64,000 bases of DNA from CAVVNP01 sp963800235 (lineage in GTDB: Bacteria; Actinomycetota; Acidimicrobiia; Acidimicrobiales; Iamiaceae), in assembly GCA_963800235.1 (NCBI GenBank), contig CAWDAD010000003.1, positions 558,001 to 622,000 on the forward strand. Reading direction: 5' to 3'. Shown piece by piece: positions 1-8,317 of the stretch (within the stretch, counting starts at the first letter, position 1; the number at the start of each line of letters is the position of its first letter). Under the pieces are notes generated by a model. The model did not search any database. It had not been told where the DNA came from and saw nothing but the letters and a program-made list of their open reading frames with translations. The position numbers were made by a program, and so were the translations under genes.

Positions 1-243
1 GGGCCGGGTCCACGCCCGTTCCACGTACTTCCTCTCGACGAGCACCCGGGGGTAGCGGCGGTACCGGTGGAAGACGACCAGCCCGGCGGCCACGTCGAAC
101 AGGCTGCGGTGGGCGGTCACGATGATGCAGGCGCCGAGCCTCCGGTTCAGCGCCTCGCCGCCGGTGATGTCGAAGCGGACGACGGGCCACACCAGCACCC
201 GCAGCACGCGGGCCAGCACCGCCAGCGCCCGTTCCGGCCTCAT
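1..243 (-). CDS. 1-acyl-glycerol-3-phosphate acyltransferase (PlsC-like), N-terminal part
   Basis: The gene runs off the left edge, so only its first 81 codons are present. The reverse strand reads an N-terminal hydrophobic/arginine stretch (about residues 5-25) followed by the acyltransferase block I motif HRSLFD (H-x4-D), where the His and Asp form the catalytic dyad of the LPLAT/PlsC family. Such enzymes acylate lysophosphatidate or related lipids at the membrane. The ATG at 241-243 is used; a GTG six codons further upstream is also possible. The 3' half, including the NR-x-E-G-T-like block, lies outside the window, so the exact substrate is unknown. Confidence 0.7.
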   Translation of the reverse strand, partial: MRPERALAVLARVLRVLVWPVVRFDITGGEALNRRLGACIIVTAHRSLFDVAAGLVVFHRYRRYPRVLVERKYVERAWTRP

Positions 244-324
244 CGGCCCGAGAGTCTGCACGACCCGACGCGTGGGGGGTGCGGTGGGAGCGGCCGGTGA
301 CCGGCGGGCGGTCGACCCGGCGGA

Positions 325-987
325 TCAGGACGTCGAGTCGTCCTCGCCGTCGGCGTCCGGCTCGGCGTCGGCCTCGACCTCGGCGACGGTGCGGCCGGTG
401 AGCACCGACTCGGGCTGGGTCGACACCGGGTTGCGGCGGGCGTCGGCCCCCTCGCCCTTCTTCTTGACGAGGATCCAGGCCTCGCCCTTGCCCCCGGCCC
501 CCTCACCCCGACGGGTGCGGGTCAGGGCGTAGCCGCCCTGCAGCTTCTCGCCGTGCAGGTCGACCGACACGTGGCCCGCCTCGATGGCCTCGGACATCGA
601 CACCGGTTCGCCGTCCTCGTCGTGGGAGCGGTTCTCGTAGGTGCCGGCGTCCCACACCAGCACCGCGCCACCGCCGTACTCGCCGGCGGGGATGGTGCCC
701 TCGAAGTCCTGGTAGTCGAGGGGGTGGTCCTCGGTGGGCACCGCCAGCCGCCGGTCCCGGGGGTCGGTCGACGGCCCCTTCGGCACCGCCCAGCTCTTGA
801 GCACGCCGTCGACCTCGAGGCGGACGTCGTGGTGCATGCTCGAGGCGTCGTGGGCCTGGATCACGAACCGGGGCTGCCCACCGGAGCCGCCGGACCCGCT
901 CGACCGGCCGCCGGACCCGGACGGCTCGGCGGTCCGGCCGAAGTCCCGCTTGCCCCGGTAGCGGTCGAGGGCGTCGTCACCGGTCAC
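325..987 (-). CDS. Stand-alone LigD 3'-phosphoesterase domain protein
   Basis: This 220-residue protein is a free-standing version of the 3'-phosphoesterase (PE) module of the bacterial NHEJ ligase LigD, which trims 3' ribonucleotides or phosphates at DNA ends. Residues H46, H52, D54, R56 and H88 keep the spacing of the known PE active site (H-x5-H-x-D-x-R, then a distant His). The blocks SWAVPKGPS, EDHPLDY and IPAGEYGGG are all present. The N-terminal 40 residues are Gly/Ser-rich and the C-terminus is acidic, both probably disordered. It starts with GTG, only 3 nt after the upstream DUF5709 gene, so the two are likely co-transcribed. No ligase or polymerase module is visible nearby. Confidence 0.88.
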   Translation of the reverse strand: MTGDDALDRYRGKRDFGRTAEPSGSGGRSSGSGGSGGQPRFVIQAHDASSMHHDVRLEVDGVLKSWAVPKGPSTDPRDRRLAVPTEDHPLDYQDFEGTIPAGEYGGGAVLVWDAGTYENRSHDEDGEPVSMSEAIEAGHVSVDLHGEKLQGGYALTRTRRGEGAGGKGEAWILVKKKGEGADARRNPVSTQPESVLTGRTVAEVEADAEPDADGEDDSTS

Positions 988-990
988 GGC

Positions 991-1359
991 TCAGCCCGGC
1001 TCGTCGCGGACCTCGACCGCGGCCTCCTCGGCCGGCAGGTCGTCGGCGGTCCCGGGCGGCGGGTCGAGCGGGTCGCCGGCGTCGCTCGGGTTGTCGAGGG
1101 GCACGGCCTCGCCCTCGGTGTCGGGCTCGCCCTCGACCTCGGCGATCTCGACCGCCGGGCCGGACCTGCCGGCTGCGCCGGCCGCCCCGACATCGGGCTG
1201 CTCGCGCTGGACCCGCTCGTCGAGCGGCTCGCCGTAGCGCTCCTCGGCCTCGGTGGTGCCGAAGTCCTCCACGCCGAGCGGCTGGTCGGGCGGGATCCGG
1301 GTGCCCCCCACCTCGTCCTCGTCGAGCTCCTCGGCTTCACGCTGGTCGTCGGTCGGCAT
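991..1359 (-). CDS. DUF5709-family acidic protein
   Basis: This small, very acidic protein (122 residues) has the block PPDQPLGVEDFGTT followed by EERYGEPLDERVQRE and a proline- and glutamate-rich tail, which I recognise as the actinobacterial DUF5709 pattern. No enzyme motif, signal peptide or membrane segment is seen, and the function of the family is unknown. It precedes the LigD-type phosphoesterase by 3 nt on the same strand and is probably in the same transcript. Confidence 0.7.
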   Translation of the reverse strand: MPTDDQREAEELDEDEVGGTRIPPDQPLGVEDFGTTEAEERYGEPLDERVQREQPDVGAAGAAGRSGPAVEIAEVEGEPDTEGEAVPLDNPSDAGDPLDPPPGTADDLPAEEAAVEVRDEPG

Positions 1360-1401
1360 GTCCCTCGACTTCCCGGCTGCGCATCGGGAAAACCGCTCGG
1401 G

Positions 1402-1435
1402 CCGCCCGGCGGGATCAGCCGCCCGGCGGGATCAG
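1402..1435. repeat. 17-bp tandem duplication
   Basis: Two perfect adjacent copies of ccgcccggcgggatcag lie in the short gap between the DUF5709 gene and the luciferase-like oxidoreductase gene. Each copy contains a small inverted repeat (cccg/cggg). No function is evident. Confidence 0.85.
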
Positions 1436-1448
1436 AGGCCCGGTGCGG

Positions 1449-2336
1449 TCAGAGGTAGGTCGAGCCGAAGGCGGCGAGGAAGTCGTCGGTGGCCGCCCAC
1501 TCGCCGGTGCGACCGGCGACGGCGATGCCGGTGACGCCGGCCGCCTCGAGGTCGGCGAAGGCCTGGCGGTGGCGGTCGGCGTCGCGCTCGGGCCGGTGGA
1601 TGCCCTCGTCGAGGTAGGGCACGAGCACCTCGATCGGCCGGTCGCCGGCCGCCGCCCGCACCCTGGTGATGCGCTCGGTCAGGTCGTCGAGCCCGGTGAC
1701 GGCGCTGGTGCGCGTCGTGGTCGTCAGCTCGGGCGGACCGAGCAGGGGCATCCAGCCCTGGGCCCGCTCGGCCACCCGCCGCAGGGTCAACCCGGAGTTG
1801 CCGCCGATCCAGACGGGGATGGGCGACTGCACCGGCCGGGGGCGGGCGATCACGTCACGAGCGGTGAAGTGGCGGCCCCGGTAGCTGAACGGCTCGCCGG
1901 ACCAGTGCAGCGGGAGCACGTCGAGCACCTCGTCGAAGAGGGCGTTGCGCTCGTCCATGTCCACGCCCAGCGCGTGGAACTCCGACTTCTGGTAGCCGGC
2001 CCCCAGGCCGAGCACGAGGCGACCGCCGGACACCTGGTCGAGGGTCGCCGCCGCCTTGGCCAGCAGCATCGGGTTCCGGTACGGCGCCACCGCCAGGTAG
2101 GTGAGCAGCAGGATGCGGTCGGTGACGCCGGCCGCGCAGCCGAGCGACACGAACGGGTCGGTGGTCTGGTGCCCGCCGGCGTCGAGCCACCGGGCGCCGG
2201 GAGCCGGGTGCTCGGTGAAGGCGAAGCCGTCCCAACCGGTCCGCTCCACGGCGACGGCGACCTCGGGGACCGGCCCGGCGTCGAGCATGTCGCCGTCACG
2301 TCCCCGGGTGTCGGGGTACTGGTAGATGAAGCGCAC
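1449..2336 (-). CDS. LLM-class (luciferase-like) F420-dependent oxidoreductase
   Basis: This 295-residue TIM-barrel protein is of the luciferase-like monooxygenase family. The characteristic LLxYLAVAPYRNPMLLAKAAATLD and SGGRLVLGLGAGY segments are present, followed by a PVWIGGNS-type loop. Actinobacterial members usually use cofactor F420 (sometimes FMN) to reduce or oxidise unknown substrates; the substrate cannot be read from the sequence. I chose the GTG at 2334-2336 because the family's N-terminus (RFIYQYPDT) starts there and further upstream the frame reads through the divergent gene. It faces a second LLM gene whose start lies only 27 bp away. Confidence 0.85.
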   Translation of the reverse strand: MRFIYQYPDTRGRDGDMLDAGPVPEVAVAVERTGWDGFAFTEHPAPGARWLDAGGHQTTDPFVSLGCAAGVTDRILLLTYLAVAPYRNPMLLAKAAATLDQVSGGRLVLGLGAGYQKSEFHALGVDMDERNALFDEVLDVLPLHWSGEPFSYRGRHFTARDVIARPRPVQSPIPVWIGGNSGLTLRRVAERAQGWMPLLGPPELTTTTRTSAVTGLDDLTERITRVRAAAGDRPIEVLVPYLDEGIHRPERDADRHRQAFADLEAAGVTGIAVAGRTGEWAATDDFLAAFGSTYL

Positions 2337-2350
2337 CGGGGTGCCGACAG

Positions 2351-2366
2351 TACCGTGCGCCCGATG
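2351..2366 (+). promoter_or_regulatory. Leaderless promoter, TACCGT -10 just before ATG
   Basis: TACCGT (2351-2356) sits 7 nt before the ATG at 2364 with no ribosome binding site between them. This is the TANNNT-N6/7-start arrangement expected of a leaderless actinobacterial transcript, and it recurs at 4497 and 40903. Confidence 0.5.
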
Positions 2367-3218
2367 GAGCTGGGCTTCTCGTCGATGAACACGCCCGAGG
2401 ACCCGGCGCCCGACGAGCTGGCCCGAGCGCTCGAGGAGCGGGGGTACGGCTCGTTCTGGGTCGGCGAGCACAGCCACATCCCCGTGCGGCGCACCACCCC
2501 GTACCCGGCCGGTGGCGAGATGCCCCGCCAGTACACCCGCATGATGGACCCGTTCCCGAGCCTGGTGGCGGCCGGCGCGGCGACCGACGCCCTCGGCCTG
2601 GGGACCTCGGTGGCGCTGCCGCTCGAGCACGACGTGTTCGTGCTGGCCAAGACGGTCGCCACCGTCGACCGGCTGACCGGCGGCCGGCTCCGGCTCGGCG
2701 TCGGCGTGGGGTGGAACGTCGAGGAGCTGCACGACCACCGCCCCGTCCCCTGGTCGAAGCGCTACCGGGCGCTGGCGGAGTGCGTCGGCGCGCTGCGGGC
2801 GCTCTGGTGCGACGACGAGGCCGAGTTCCACGGCGAGTTCTACGACTTCGACGCGGTGTGGGCGTTCCCGAAGCCGCTGCAGCAGCCCCACCCGCCGATC
2901 CTCTGCGGCACCGGCGGGAAGCTGGGGACCCGGCACGCGGTCGAGTGGGCCGACGCCTGGCTGCCGGTCGACGTCGCCCTGGGCGACGTGGCCGCCAAGC
3001 TCGCCACCTTCCGCCGCACCGCCGCCGAGGCCGGGCGCGACGACATCCCCGTCACGCTGGTCACCTTCGGCGATCCGACGCCCGACGACCTGCGCCGCTA
3101 CCGCGACCTCGGCATCACCGACGTGGTCATCGGCCCCAACCGCACCGGCTGGGCCGATCCGGCCACGACCTACCCCTTCGTCGACCGCTACGCCGAGCTC
3201 ATCCCCGAGCTGCGATGA
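2364..3218 (+). CDS. LLM-class F420-dependent oxidoreductase
   Basis: This is a second luciferase-like oxidoreductase (284 residues), divergent from the first. It begins MELGFSSMNTPEDP, keeps the FWVGEHSHIP block near residue 32 and the LTGGRLRLGVGVGWN segment, and ends with an F/PILCGTGG loop and a DVVIGPN strand typical of the TIGR03619-like group. The ATG is preceded by a -10-like TACCGT and no Shine-Dalgarno, so translation is probably leaderless. Substrate unknown; cofactor probably F420 by family knowledge. Confidence 0.85.
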   Translation: MELGFSSMNTPEDPAPDELARALEERGYGSFWVGEHSHIPVRRTTPYPAGGEMPRQYTRMMDPFPSLVAAGAATDALGLGTSVALPLEHDVFVLAKTVATVDRLTGGRLRLGVGVGWNVEELHDHRPVPWSKRYRALAECVGALRALWCDDEAEFHGEFYDFDAVWAFPKPLQQPHPPILCGTGGKLGTRHAVEWADAWLPVDVALGDVAAKLATFRRTAAEAGRDDIPVTLVTFGDPTPDDLRRYRDLGITDVVIGPNRTGWADPATTYPFVDRYAELIPELR

Positions 3219-3287
3219 CCCGGCCGCGCGGACCGGGCCGAGCAGACCGGGCCGCGATGACCGGGACCGGCCCGCACCAGGCGCGGG

Positions 3288-4472
3288 TCAGTAGGAGCGG
3301 GGGAGGCCGAGGACCTTCTGGGCGATGAAGTTCATGGCCATCTCCTGGGTGACGGGGGCCAGCTTCATCAGCCGGGCCTCGTGCCACCAGCGGCCGACCT
3401 GGTACTCGGTGGCGTAGCCCATGCCGCCGAAGGTCTGCAGCGCCCGGTCCGCCGCGAAGAACCCGGCGTCGGCGGCCAGCCACTTGGCCGCGTTGGCCTG
3501 CTCGCCACAGGGCTGGCCGGCGTCGTAGCGGCGGGCGGCGTCGAGCACGGCGAGCCAGGCGGCGTGGACGCGGAGGTGGGCCTCCCCGAGCGGGTGGCTG
3601 ATGGCCTGGTTGGCGCCGATCGGCCGGTCGAACACGATGCGCTCCTTGGCGTAGGCGACGGCCCGGTCGATGGCGACCCGCCCGATGCCGACCGCCTCGG
3701 CCGCCACCAGGATGCGCTCGGGGTTGAGGCCGTGCAGCAGGTGGGCGAAGCCCCGCCCCTCCTCCCCCACCAGCCGCCACCCCTCGACCGGCAGCCCGTC
3801 GTAGGCGACCTCGCACGACGCCACCGCGTTGCGACCGAGCTTGGGGATGGGGCGGATGTCGACGTGGGCGGGATCGAGGTCGGCCAGGAACAGGCTGAGG
3901 CCGCCGAAGCCGGCCGCCGGGTCGGGGTCGGTGCGGGCCAGCAGCAGCACGACCTCGGACTCGAGGGCCTTGGTGGTCCAGACCTTGCGCCCGGTGATGC
4001 GCCAGCCGTCGCCGTCGCGCTCGGCCCGGGTGGTGATCCGCGAGGTGTCGGTGCCGGCGTCGGGCTCGGTGACGCCGAAGGCCACGTGCAGGTCGCCGGC
4101 CGCCGCCCGGGGCAGGAACGCCTCCTTCAGCCGGTCGCTGCCGAACACCACCACCGGGTTGAGCCCGAACACCGTCAGGTGGATGGCCGAGCAGCCGTTC
4201 ATGCCGGCGCCGCTGCCGGCGATCTCGCGCATGAGCACCGCCGCCTCGGTGATGCCCCGGCCGCCGCCGCCGTAGCGCTCGGGGATGGCGAGGCCGAGCC
4301 AGCCGCCGGCCGCCATCCGCTCGTAGAACTCGGTCGGGAACCGGTGGTCGGCCTCGCAACCGGTCCAGTAGGCGTCGTCGAAGTCGGCGCACGCCCGCCG
4401 GACCGCGTCGGCCACGTCGGCGAGCAGTCCCTCGTCGGGCGCCGGGCCGATCTCCGGACCACCTGCTGGCAT
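3288..4472 (-). CDS. Acyl-CoA dehydrogenase (FadE-type)
   Basis: This is a full-length acyl-CoA dehydrogenase of 394 residues, a soluble FAD enzyme introducing a trans-2 double bond into an acyl-CoA. The FAD/substrate block FGVTEPDAGTDTS is near residue 135, the WTTKALESE block follows, and the C-terminal RALQTFGGMGYATEYQVGR segment is intact. In this subgroup the catalytic base is expected within APVTQEM (E377 by alignment with similar proteins). It is transcribed divergently from another acyl-CoA dehydrogenase, only 36 bp between start codons. The ATG at 4470-4472 has a TACGGT -10-like element 8 nt upstream, again suggesting a leaderless message. Confidence 0.9.
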   Translation of the reverse strand: MPAGGPEIGPAPDEGLLADVADAVRRACADFDDAYWTGCEADHRFPTEFYERMAAGGWLGLAIPERYGGGGRGITEAAVLMREIAGSGAGMNGCSAIHLTVFGLNPVVVFGSDRLKEAFLPRAAAGDLHVAFGVTEPDAGTDTSRITTRAERDGDGWRITGRKVWTTKALESEVVLLLARTDPDPAAGFGGLSLFLADLDPAHVDIRPIPKLGRNAVASCEVAYDGLPVEGWRLVGEEGRGFAHLLHGLNPERILVAAEAVGIGRVAIDRAVAYAKERIVFDRPIGANQAISHPLGEAHLRVHAAWLAVLDAARRYDAGQPCGEQANAAKWLAADAGFFAADRALQTFGGMGYATEYQVGRWWHEARLMKLAPVTQEMAMNFIAQKVLGLPRSY

Positions 4473-4496
4473 CGACGCCGACCGTACCCGGGTTCC

Positions 4497-4511
4497 TACG
4501 CTGGGCCGATG
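4497..4511 (+). promoter_or_regulatory. Leaderless promoter, TACGCT -10
   Basis: TACGCT (4497-4502) is followed by 6 nt and the ATG of the plus-strand acyl-CoA dehydrogenase, with no Shine-Dalgarno. The short 36-bp divergent region seems to hold both promoters back to back. Confidence 0.5.
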
Positions 4512-5657
4512 GAGCGAGCGCTGTTCGACACCGAGCACGAGGAGCTGCGGACCAGCTTCCGGGCCTGGCTCGACAAGGAGGTCGTGCCCCGCACCGACGA
4601 GTTCGAGAAGGCGGGCATCGTCCCGCACGACCTGTTCGCCGACGCGGGGCGCCACGGCTTCCTGGCCTTCGACGTGCCCGAGCGATTCGGCGGGGGCGGG
4701 GTGCAGGACTTCCGGTTCAACACCGTCGTCGCCGAGGAGGTCCAGCACGCCGGCGTCGGCGGCGCCGGGCTCGGCCTGACGCTGCACAACGACATCTGCA
4801 TCCCGTACTTCCTCCGCTACTGCACGCCCGAGCAGCAGGAGCGGTGGCTCCCCGGCATCGCCTCGGGCGAGCTGGTCACCGCCATCGCCATGACCGAGCC
4901 CGGCATCGGCTCCGACCTGGCGTCGATGACCACCAGCGCCATCCGCGACGGCGAGCGCTACGTCGTGAACGGGTCGAAGACGTTCATCACCAACGGCATC
5001 AACGCCGACCTCGTCATCACCGCCGTCAAGACCGACCCCGGCCAGAAGCACAAGGGCATGTCGCTCCTGGTGCTCGAGCGGGGGATGGACGGCTTCGAAC
5101 GGGGTCGCAACCTCGAGAAGGTCGGCCTCCACAGCCAGGACACCGCCGAGCTCTTCTTCACCGACGTCGAGGTGCCGGCGGCCAACCTGCTCGGGGAGGA
5201 GGGCCGGGGCTTCCTGCAGCTGGTGGCCAACCTGCCCCAGGAGCGGCTCTCGATCGCCATCGCCGGCGTCGCCGCCGCCCGGGCGGCGCTGGCCTGGACC
5301 CTCGACCACGTCAAGGAGCGCACCGCCTTCGGCCAACCCGTCGGCTCGTTCCAGAACTCGCGCTTCACCCTGGCCGAGATCGCCACCGAGGTGCAGGTGG
5401 CCGAGGCCTACGTCGACCGGTGCGTGGTGGGTCTGAACGCCGGCACCCTCACCGCCGAGGAGGCGGCCATGGCCAAGTGGTGGTGCACCGAGCTGCAGAA
5501 GCGGGCCGTCGACCGGTGCCTGCAGCTGTTCGGCGGCTACGGCTACATGTGGGAGTACCCGATCGGGCGGGCCTACGCCGACGCCCGCATCACCACCATC
5601 TACGGCGGCACCACCGAGATCATGAAGGAGATCATCGGCCGGTCGATGGGCCTCTGA
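4509..5657 (+). CDS. Acyl-CoA dehydrogenase (short/long-chain FadE type)
   Basis: This 382-residue enzyme is a standard acyl-CoA dehydrogenase: N-terminal helical domain, then AMTEPGIGSDL (about residues 121-132) contacting FAD, the NGSKTFITNGINAD block, and the C-terminal QLFGGYGYMWEYPIGR segment. The catalytic base is the Glu of YGGTTEIMKEII (E370), where it lies in most bacterial enzymes of fatty-acid beta-oxidation. It differs in subfamily from its divergent neighbour, whose base lies in a VTQEM context. Substrate chain length cannot be assigned. The start follows a -10-like TACGCT directly. Confidence 0.93.
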   Translation: MERALFDTEHEELRTSFRAWLDKEVVPRTDEFEKAGIVPHDLFADAGRHGFLAFDVPERFGGGGVQDFRFNTVVAEEVQHAGVGGAGLGLTLHNDICIPYFLRYCTPEQQERWLPGIASGELVTAIAMTEPGIGSDLASMTTSAIRDGERYVVNGSKTFITNGINADLVITAVKTDPGQKHKGMSLLVLERGMDGFERGRNLEKVGLHSQDTAELFFTDVEVPAANLLGEEGRGFLQLVANLPQERLSIAIAGVAAARAALAWTLDHVKERTAFGQPVGSFQNSRFTLAEIATEVQVAEAYVDRCVVGLNAGTLTAEEAAMAKWWCTELQKRAVDRCLQLFGGYGYMWEYPIGRAYADARITTIYGGTTEIMKEIIGRSMGL

Positions 5658-5764
5658 CCGCGCCGGTCGGCCGGTGCCTCAACTCGGGTCGGCTCCCGGC
5701 CGATGGTCGCACGAGTGGTCCGCACCGGCGGGCCGGTCCCCGTGCGATCTCGGAGGTCGGGAAC

Positions 5765-6514
5765 ATGAAGCTGCGCACCCTCGGCCTCCTGCTCGCCGCC
5801 GCGCTCGCCGCCGCCACCCTGGCGACGGGTTGCTCGGGCGGCGGCCCCGGCCGCGCCTCGACCACCGCCGCCGACACCGCCGGCGGCTACGGCGACGGCT
5901 CGGCCCAGGGTGCCTCCGCCGCCAGCGCCGACCTCTCCCACTCGGTGCCCGACGTCGGGCTGATCTCCCGCACCCTGGTGAAGCCGGGCTCGGCCGCCGA
6001 GTGGCGGATGCTGAAGGACCAGGCGACCTCCGGTGACGAGCTGAAGGTCGACTGCCTCCCCGGCTCGCCGATCGCCCACGCCGGGTACGCCCGGAGCTTC
6101 GCCCTGCAGCTGCCCGACGGGGTCCAGGGCGAGGCCGACGTCCACGTCGACCGGTTCTCCCAGCAGCTCTACGCCATGGCGACGATCCTCGACCGCCGCA
6201 AGCCCGAGTACCAGCAGTGCCTGCTCCAGCGCGACCAGCGCGAGCTCGAGGGCACCGGCGCCACCGACGTGCAGCCGGCCCGCATGGTGTCGGTGACCCC
6301 GGCCGACGCCGACCCGCTGCGGCTGCAGCTCGACCGGGACGAGGACTACACCTTCGGCGGGCGGACCTGCACCGAGCACCGCACCACCGACTACCAGGTG
6401 GACGGGCCCGACCTGATCGTGGTGTCGGCCTCGACCTGCGGCGCCCCCTTCGACCAGTCCCAGATCGACCAGCTCGCCCTGCAGGTCCTGAGCCTGCACC
6501 GCCAGAGCCAGTAG
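5765..6514 (+). CDS. Secreted lipoprotein of unknown function
   Basis: This 249-residue protein has a lipoprotein signal peptide: MKLRTLG, a hydrophobic Ala/Leu run, then lipobox LATGC, so the mature protein should be tethered by Cys22. After a 35-residue Ser/Thr/Gly/Ala linker comes a folded part with four Cys (CLPG, QCLL, TCTEH, TCGAP), which could form two disulfides. No known domain was recognised. A Shine-Dalgarno-like ggaggt lies about 8 nt before the ATG. It stands alone between the dehydrogenase and a convergent sigma-factor gene. Confidence 0.75.
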   Translation: MKLRTLGLLLAAALAAATLATGCSGGGPGRASTTAADTAGGYGDGSAQGASAASADLSHSVPDVGLISRTLVKPGSAAEWRMLKDQATSGDELKVDCLPGSPIAHAGYARSFALQLPDGVQGEADVHVDRFSQQLYAMATILDRRKPEYQQCLLQRDQRELEGTGATDVQPARMVSVTPADADPLRLQLDRDEDYTFGGRTCTEHRTTDYQVDGPDLIVVSASTCGAPFDQSQIDQLALQVLSLHRQSQ

Positions 6515-6527
6515 CGCCGCGGGCCGT

Positions 6528-7733
6528 TCACCGGCCGGCGCGGGTGCGGGCGGCGGCGCTGCGGCGGAGGAGGTGGTCGCGCTCGGCCACGCTGGGGGCC
6601 CGGCGGGCCGCCTCGGCGAACAGGTGGGCGGCGACGAGCAGGTCGCCGGCGCGCTCGTGCAGGTGGGCGCGCACCGCGGGCAGCCGGTGGGTGCGGGCCA
6701 GCCGGTCGTCGAGGCCGTCGAGGGAGCGCAGGCCGACCAGCGGGCCGTCGACCTCGCCCACCGCCACCGCCCGGTTCAGCACGGCGACCGGGTTCCCGGT
6801 GAGCTCGACCAGCTCGTCGTACCACTCGAGGATCTGGGGCCAGTCCGTCTCCGCCGCGGTGGCGGCGTCGTCGTGGAGGGCGGCGATGGCCGCCTGCACC
6901 TGGTACGGCCCGTGGCGCCGCCGGGCCAGGGCGGCGGTGAGCAGGACCACGCCCTCGGCGATCATGGCGGTGTCCCACCTCGACCGGTCCTGGTCGGCGA
7001 GCGGCACCAGCGTGCCGGCGTCGTCGAGGCGGGCCCGGCGGCGGGCGTGGTGCAGCAGCATCAGCGCCAGCAGCCCGGCGACCTCGGGCTCGTCCGAGGA
7101 CCGGTGGAGCTGCCGGGTGAGCCGGACCGCCTCGGCGGCCAGATCGATCCGCGCCCCACCGGGCGCGTAGCCCTCGTTGAAGACCAGGTAGAGCACCCGC
7201 AGCACCAGGGCGAGGTCGCCGGGCCGGTCGAGCGGCTGGTCGGCGACGGTGCGCTTGGCCCGGCTGATGCGCTGGGCCATGGTCGCCTCGGGAACCAGGT
7301 GGGCGGCGGCGATCTCCCGGGTGGTGAGCCCGCCGACCGCCCGGAGGGTCAGCGGCACCGCCGCCGTCGGGGTCAGGGCCGGGTGGCAGCAGAGGAACAG
7401 CAGCCGCAGGGTGTCGTCGGCCTCCTCGGTGGGGCCGGGATCGGGTTCGGCCGAGATCTCGTCCTCCCGCCGCCGGCGGGCCGAGTCGGCCCGCCAGGCG
7501 TCGAGCAGCTTGCGCCGGGCGACGGTGTGCAGCCACGCGACCGGGCGGTCGGGCACGCCGGCCTCGGGCCACCGGGCGACGGCGGTGGCGAGGGCCTCCT
7601 GGACGGCGTCCTCGGCGTCGGCGAAGTCGGCGCCCCGCCGGACCAGCGCGCCGAGGACCTGGGGGCCCGCCGCCCGCAGCAGGTCCTCGGCGCCGTGCGG
7701 GCCGGCGTCGCCCGGGTCGTCACCCCCGGGCAC
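6528..7733 (-). CDS. ECF42-type RNA polymerase sigma factor (DUF6596)
   Basis: This 401-residue protein has sigma region 2 (FADAEDAVQEALATA and PVAWLHTVARRKLLDAWR) and region 4 (GLTTREIAAAHLVPEATMAQRISRAK), followed by the long C-terminal helical extension (TPR-like, with VLYLVFNEGY) that marks the ECF42 group. In that group the sigma factor is normally encoded beside a YCII/DGPF-domain protein, as here: the upstream YCII gene ends 2 nt before the GTG start. I chose the GTG at 7731-7733, because reading further upstream only translates the YCII gene out of frame. No anti-sigma factor is seen, which is usual for ECF42. Confidence 0.88.
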   Translation of the reverse strand: MPGGDDPGDAGPHGAEDLLRAAGPQVLGALVRRGADFADAEDAVQEALATAVARWPEAGVPDRPVAWLHTVARRKLLDAWRADSARRRREDEISAEPDPGPTEEADDTLRLLFLCCHPALTPTAAVPLTLRAVGGLTTREIAAAHLVPEATMAQRISRAKRTVADQPLDRPGDLALVLRVLYLVFNEGYAPGGARIDLAAEAVRLTRQLHRSSDEPEVAGLLALMLLHHARRRARLDDAGTLVPLADQDRSRWDTAMIAEGVVLLTAALARRRHGPYQVQAAIAALHDDAATAAETDWPQILEWYDELVELTGNPVAVLNRAVAVGEVDGPLVGLRSLDGLDDRLARTHRLPAVRAHLHERAGDLLVAAHLFAEAARRAPSVAERDHLLRRSAAARTRAGR

Positions 7734-7735
7734 GG

Positions 7736-8143
7736 TCAGTCCGACGTCGCCGGTGCGCCCATCACCTGACGGACCTCGAGCCACTCGTAGATCGGGTCGC
7801 CGTTCGGACCGGGGGCGGAGGACACGTAGGCGGCGATCTCGTGGGCCCGGGCCTCGGACTCCACGTCGATCAGGAACCACCCGGCGATCAGCTCCTTCGA
7901 CTCCGCGAAGGGGCCGTCGAGCACGTCGGGGGGCGAGTCGGGGCCGCCGTAGCGGACCCAGTTGCCGTCGGGGGACAGGCCCTCGGCGCCGACGAACTCG
8001 CCGGTCTCGGTCAGCTGCCGGCCGACGTCCCGCTGGAACCGGATGTGGGCGTCGACCTCCCCGGGCGTCCACTGGTCCATCGGGGGGCAGCCGAGCGGCT
8101 CGGGGCCGCCGCGGTAGTGCTTGAGCAGCAGGTACTTGGGCAT
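7736..8143 (-). CDS. YCII-related (DGPF-domain) protein
   Basis: This 135-residue protein starts MPKYLLLKHYRGG and contains DGPFAESKELIAGWFLIDVES, the DGPF signature of the YCII-related fold, a ferredoxin-like alpha/beta dimer. Such proteins are partner genes of ECF42 sigma factors; their biochemical role is unsettled. The ATG at 8141-8143 has the Shine-Dalgarno AGGAG 7 nt upstream, which favours it over an in-frame ATG nine codons earlier. It overlaps nothing and is followed at 2 nt by the sigma gene, so the two form an operon. Confidence 0.9.
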   Translation of the reverse strand: MPKYLLLKHYRGGPEPLGCPPMDQWTPGEVDAHIRFQRDVGRQLTETGEFVGAEGLSPDGNWVRYGGPDSPPDVLDGPFAESKELIAGWFLIDVESEARAHEIAAYVSSAPGPNGDPIYEWLEVRQVMGAPATSD

Positions 8144-8317
8144 GGGGTTCTCCTGGTCGGTCGCAGCCATGGTGCCGCGTGCACCCCTTCGACGGAGCCG
8201 ACCGCCGGTTCTCGACACGCCCGCCGAGATCGTTCCCGGGACGCCGCCTCCCGGCCCGTTCGAACCGGCGCAGGTAGGCTCGGCGCCTGTTCGGCGGGTC
8301 CTGGGGAACGGTCTGGC

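Noticed and set aside
1443..3218. Very long plus-strand reading frame continuing through the first LLM gene
   Set aside because: The first 300 codons are low-complexity shadow of the minus-strand LLM gene; the real gene starts at 2364.
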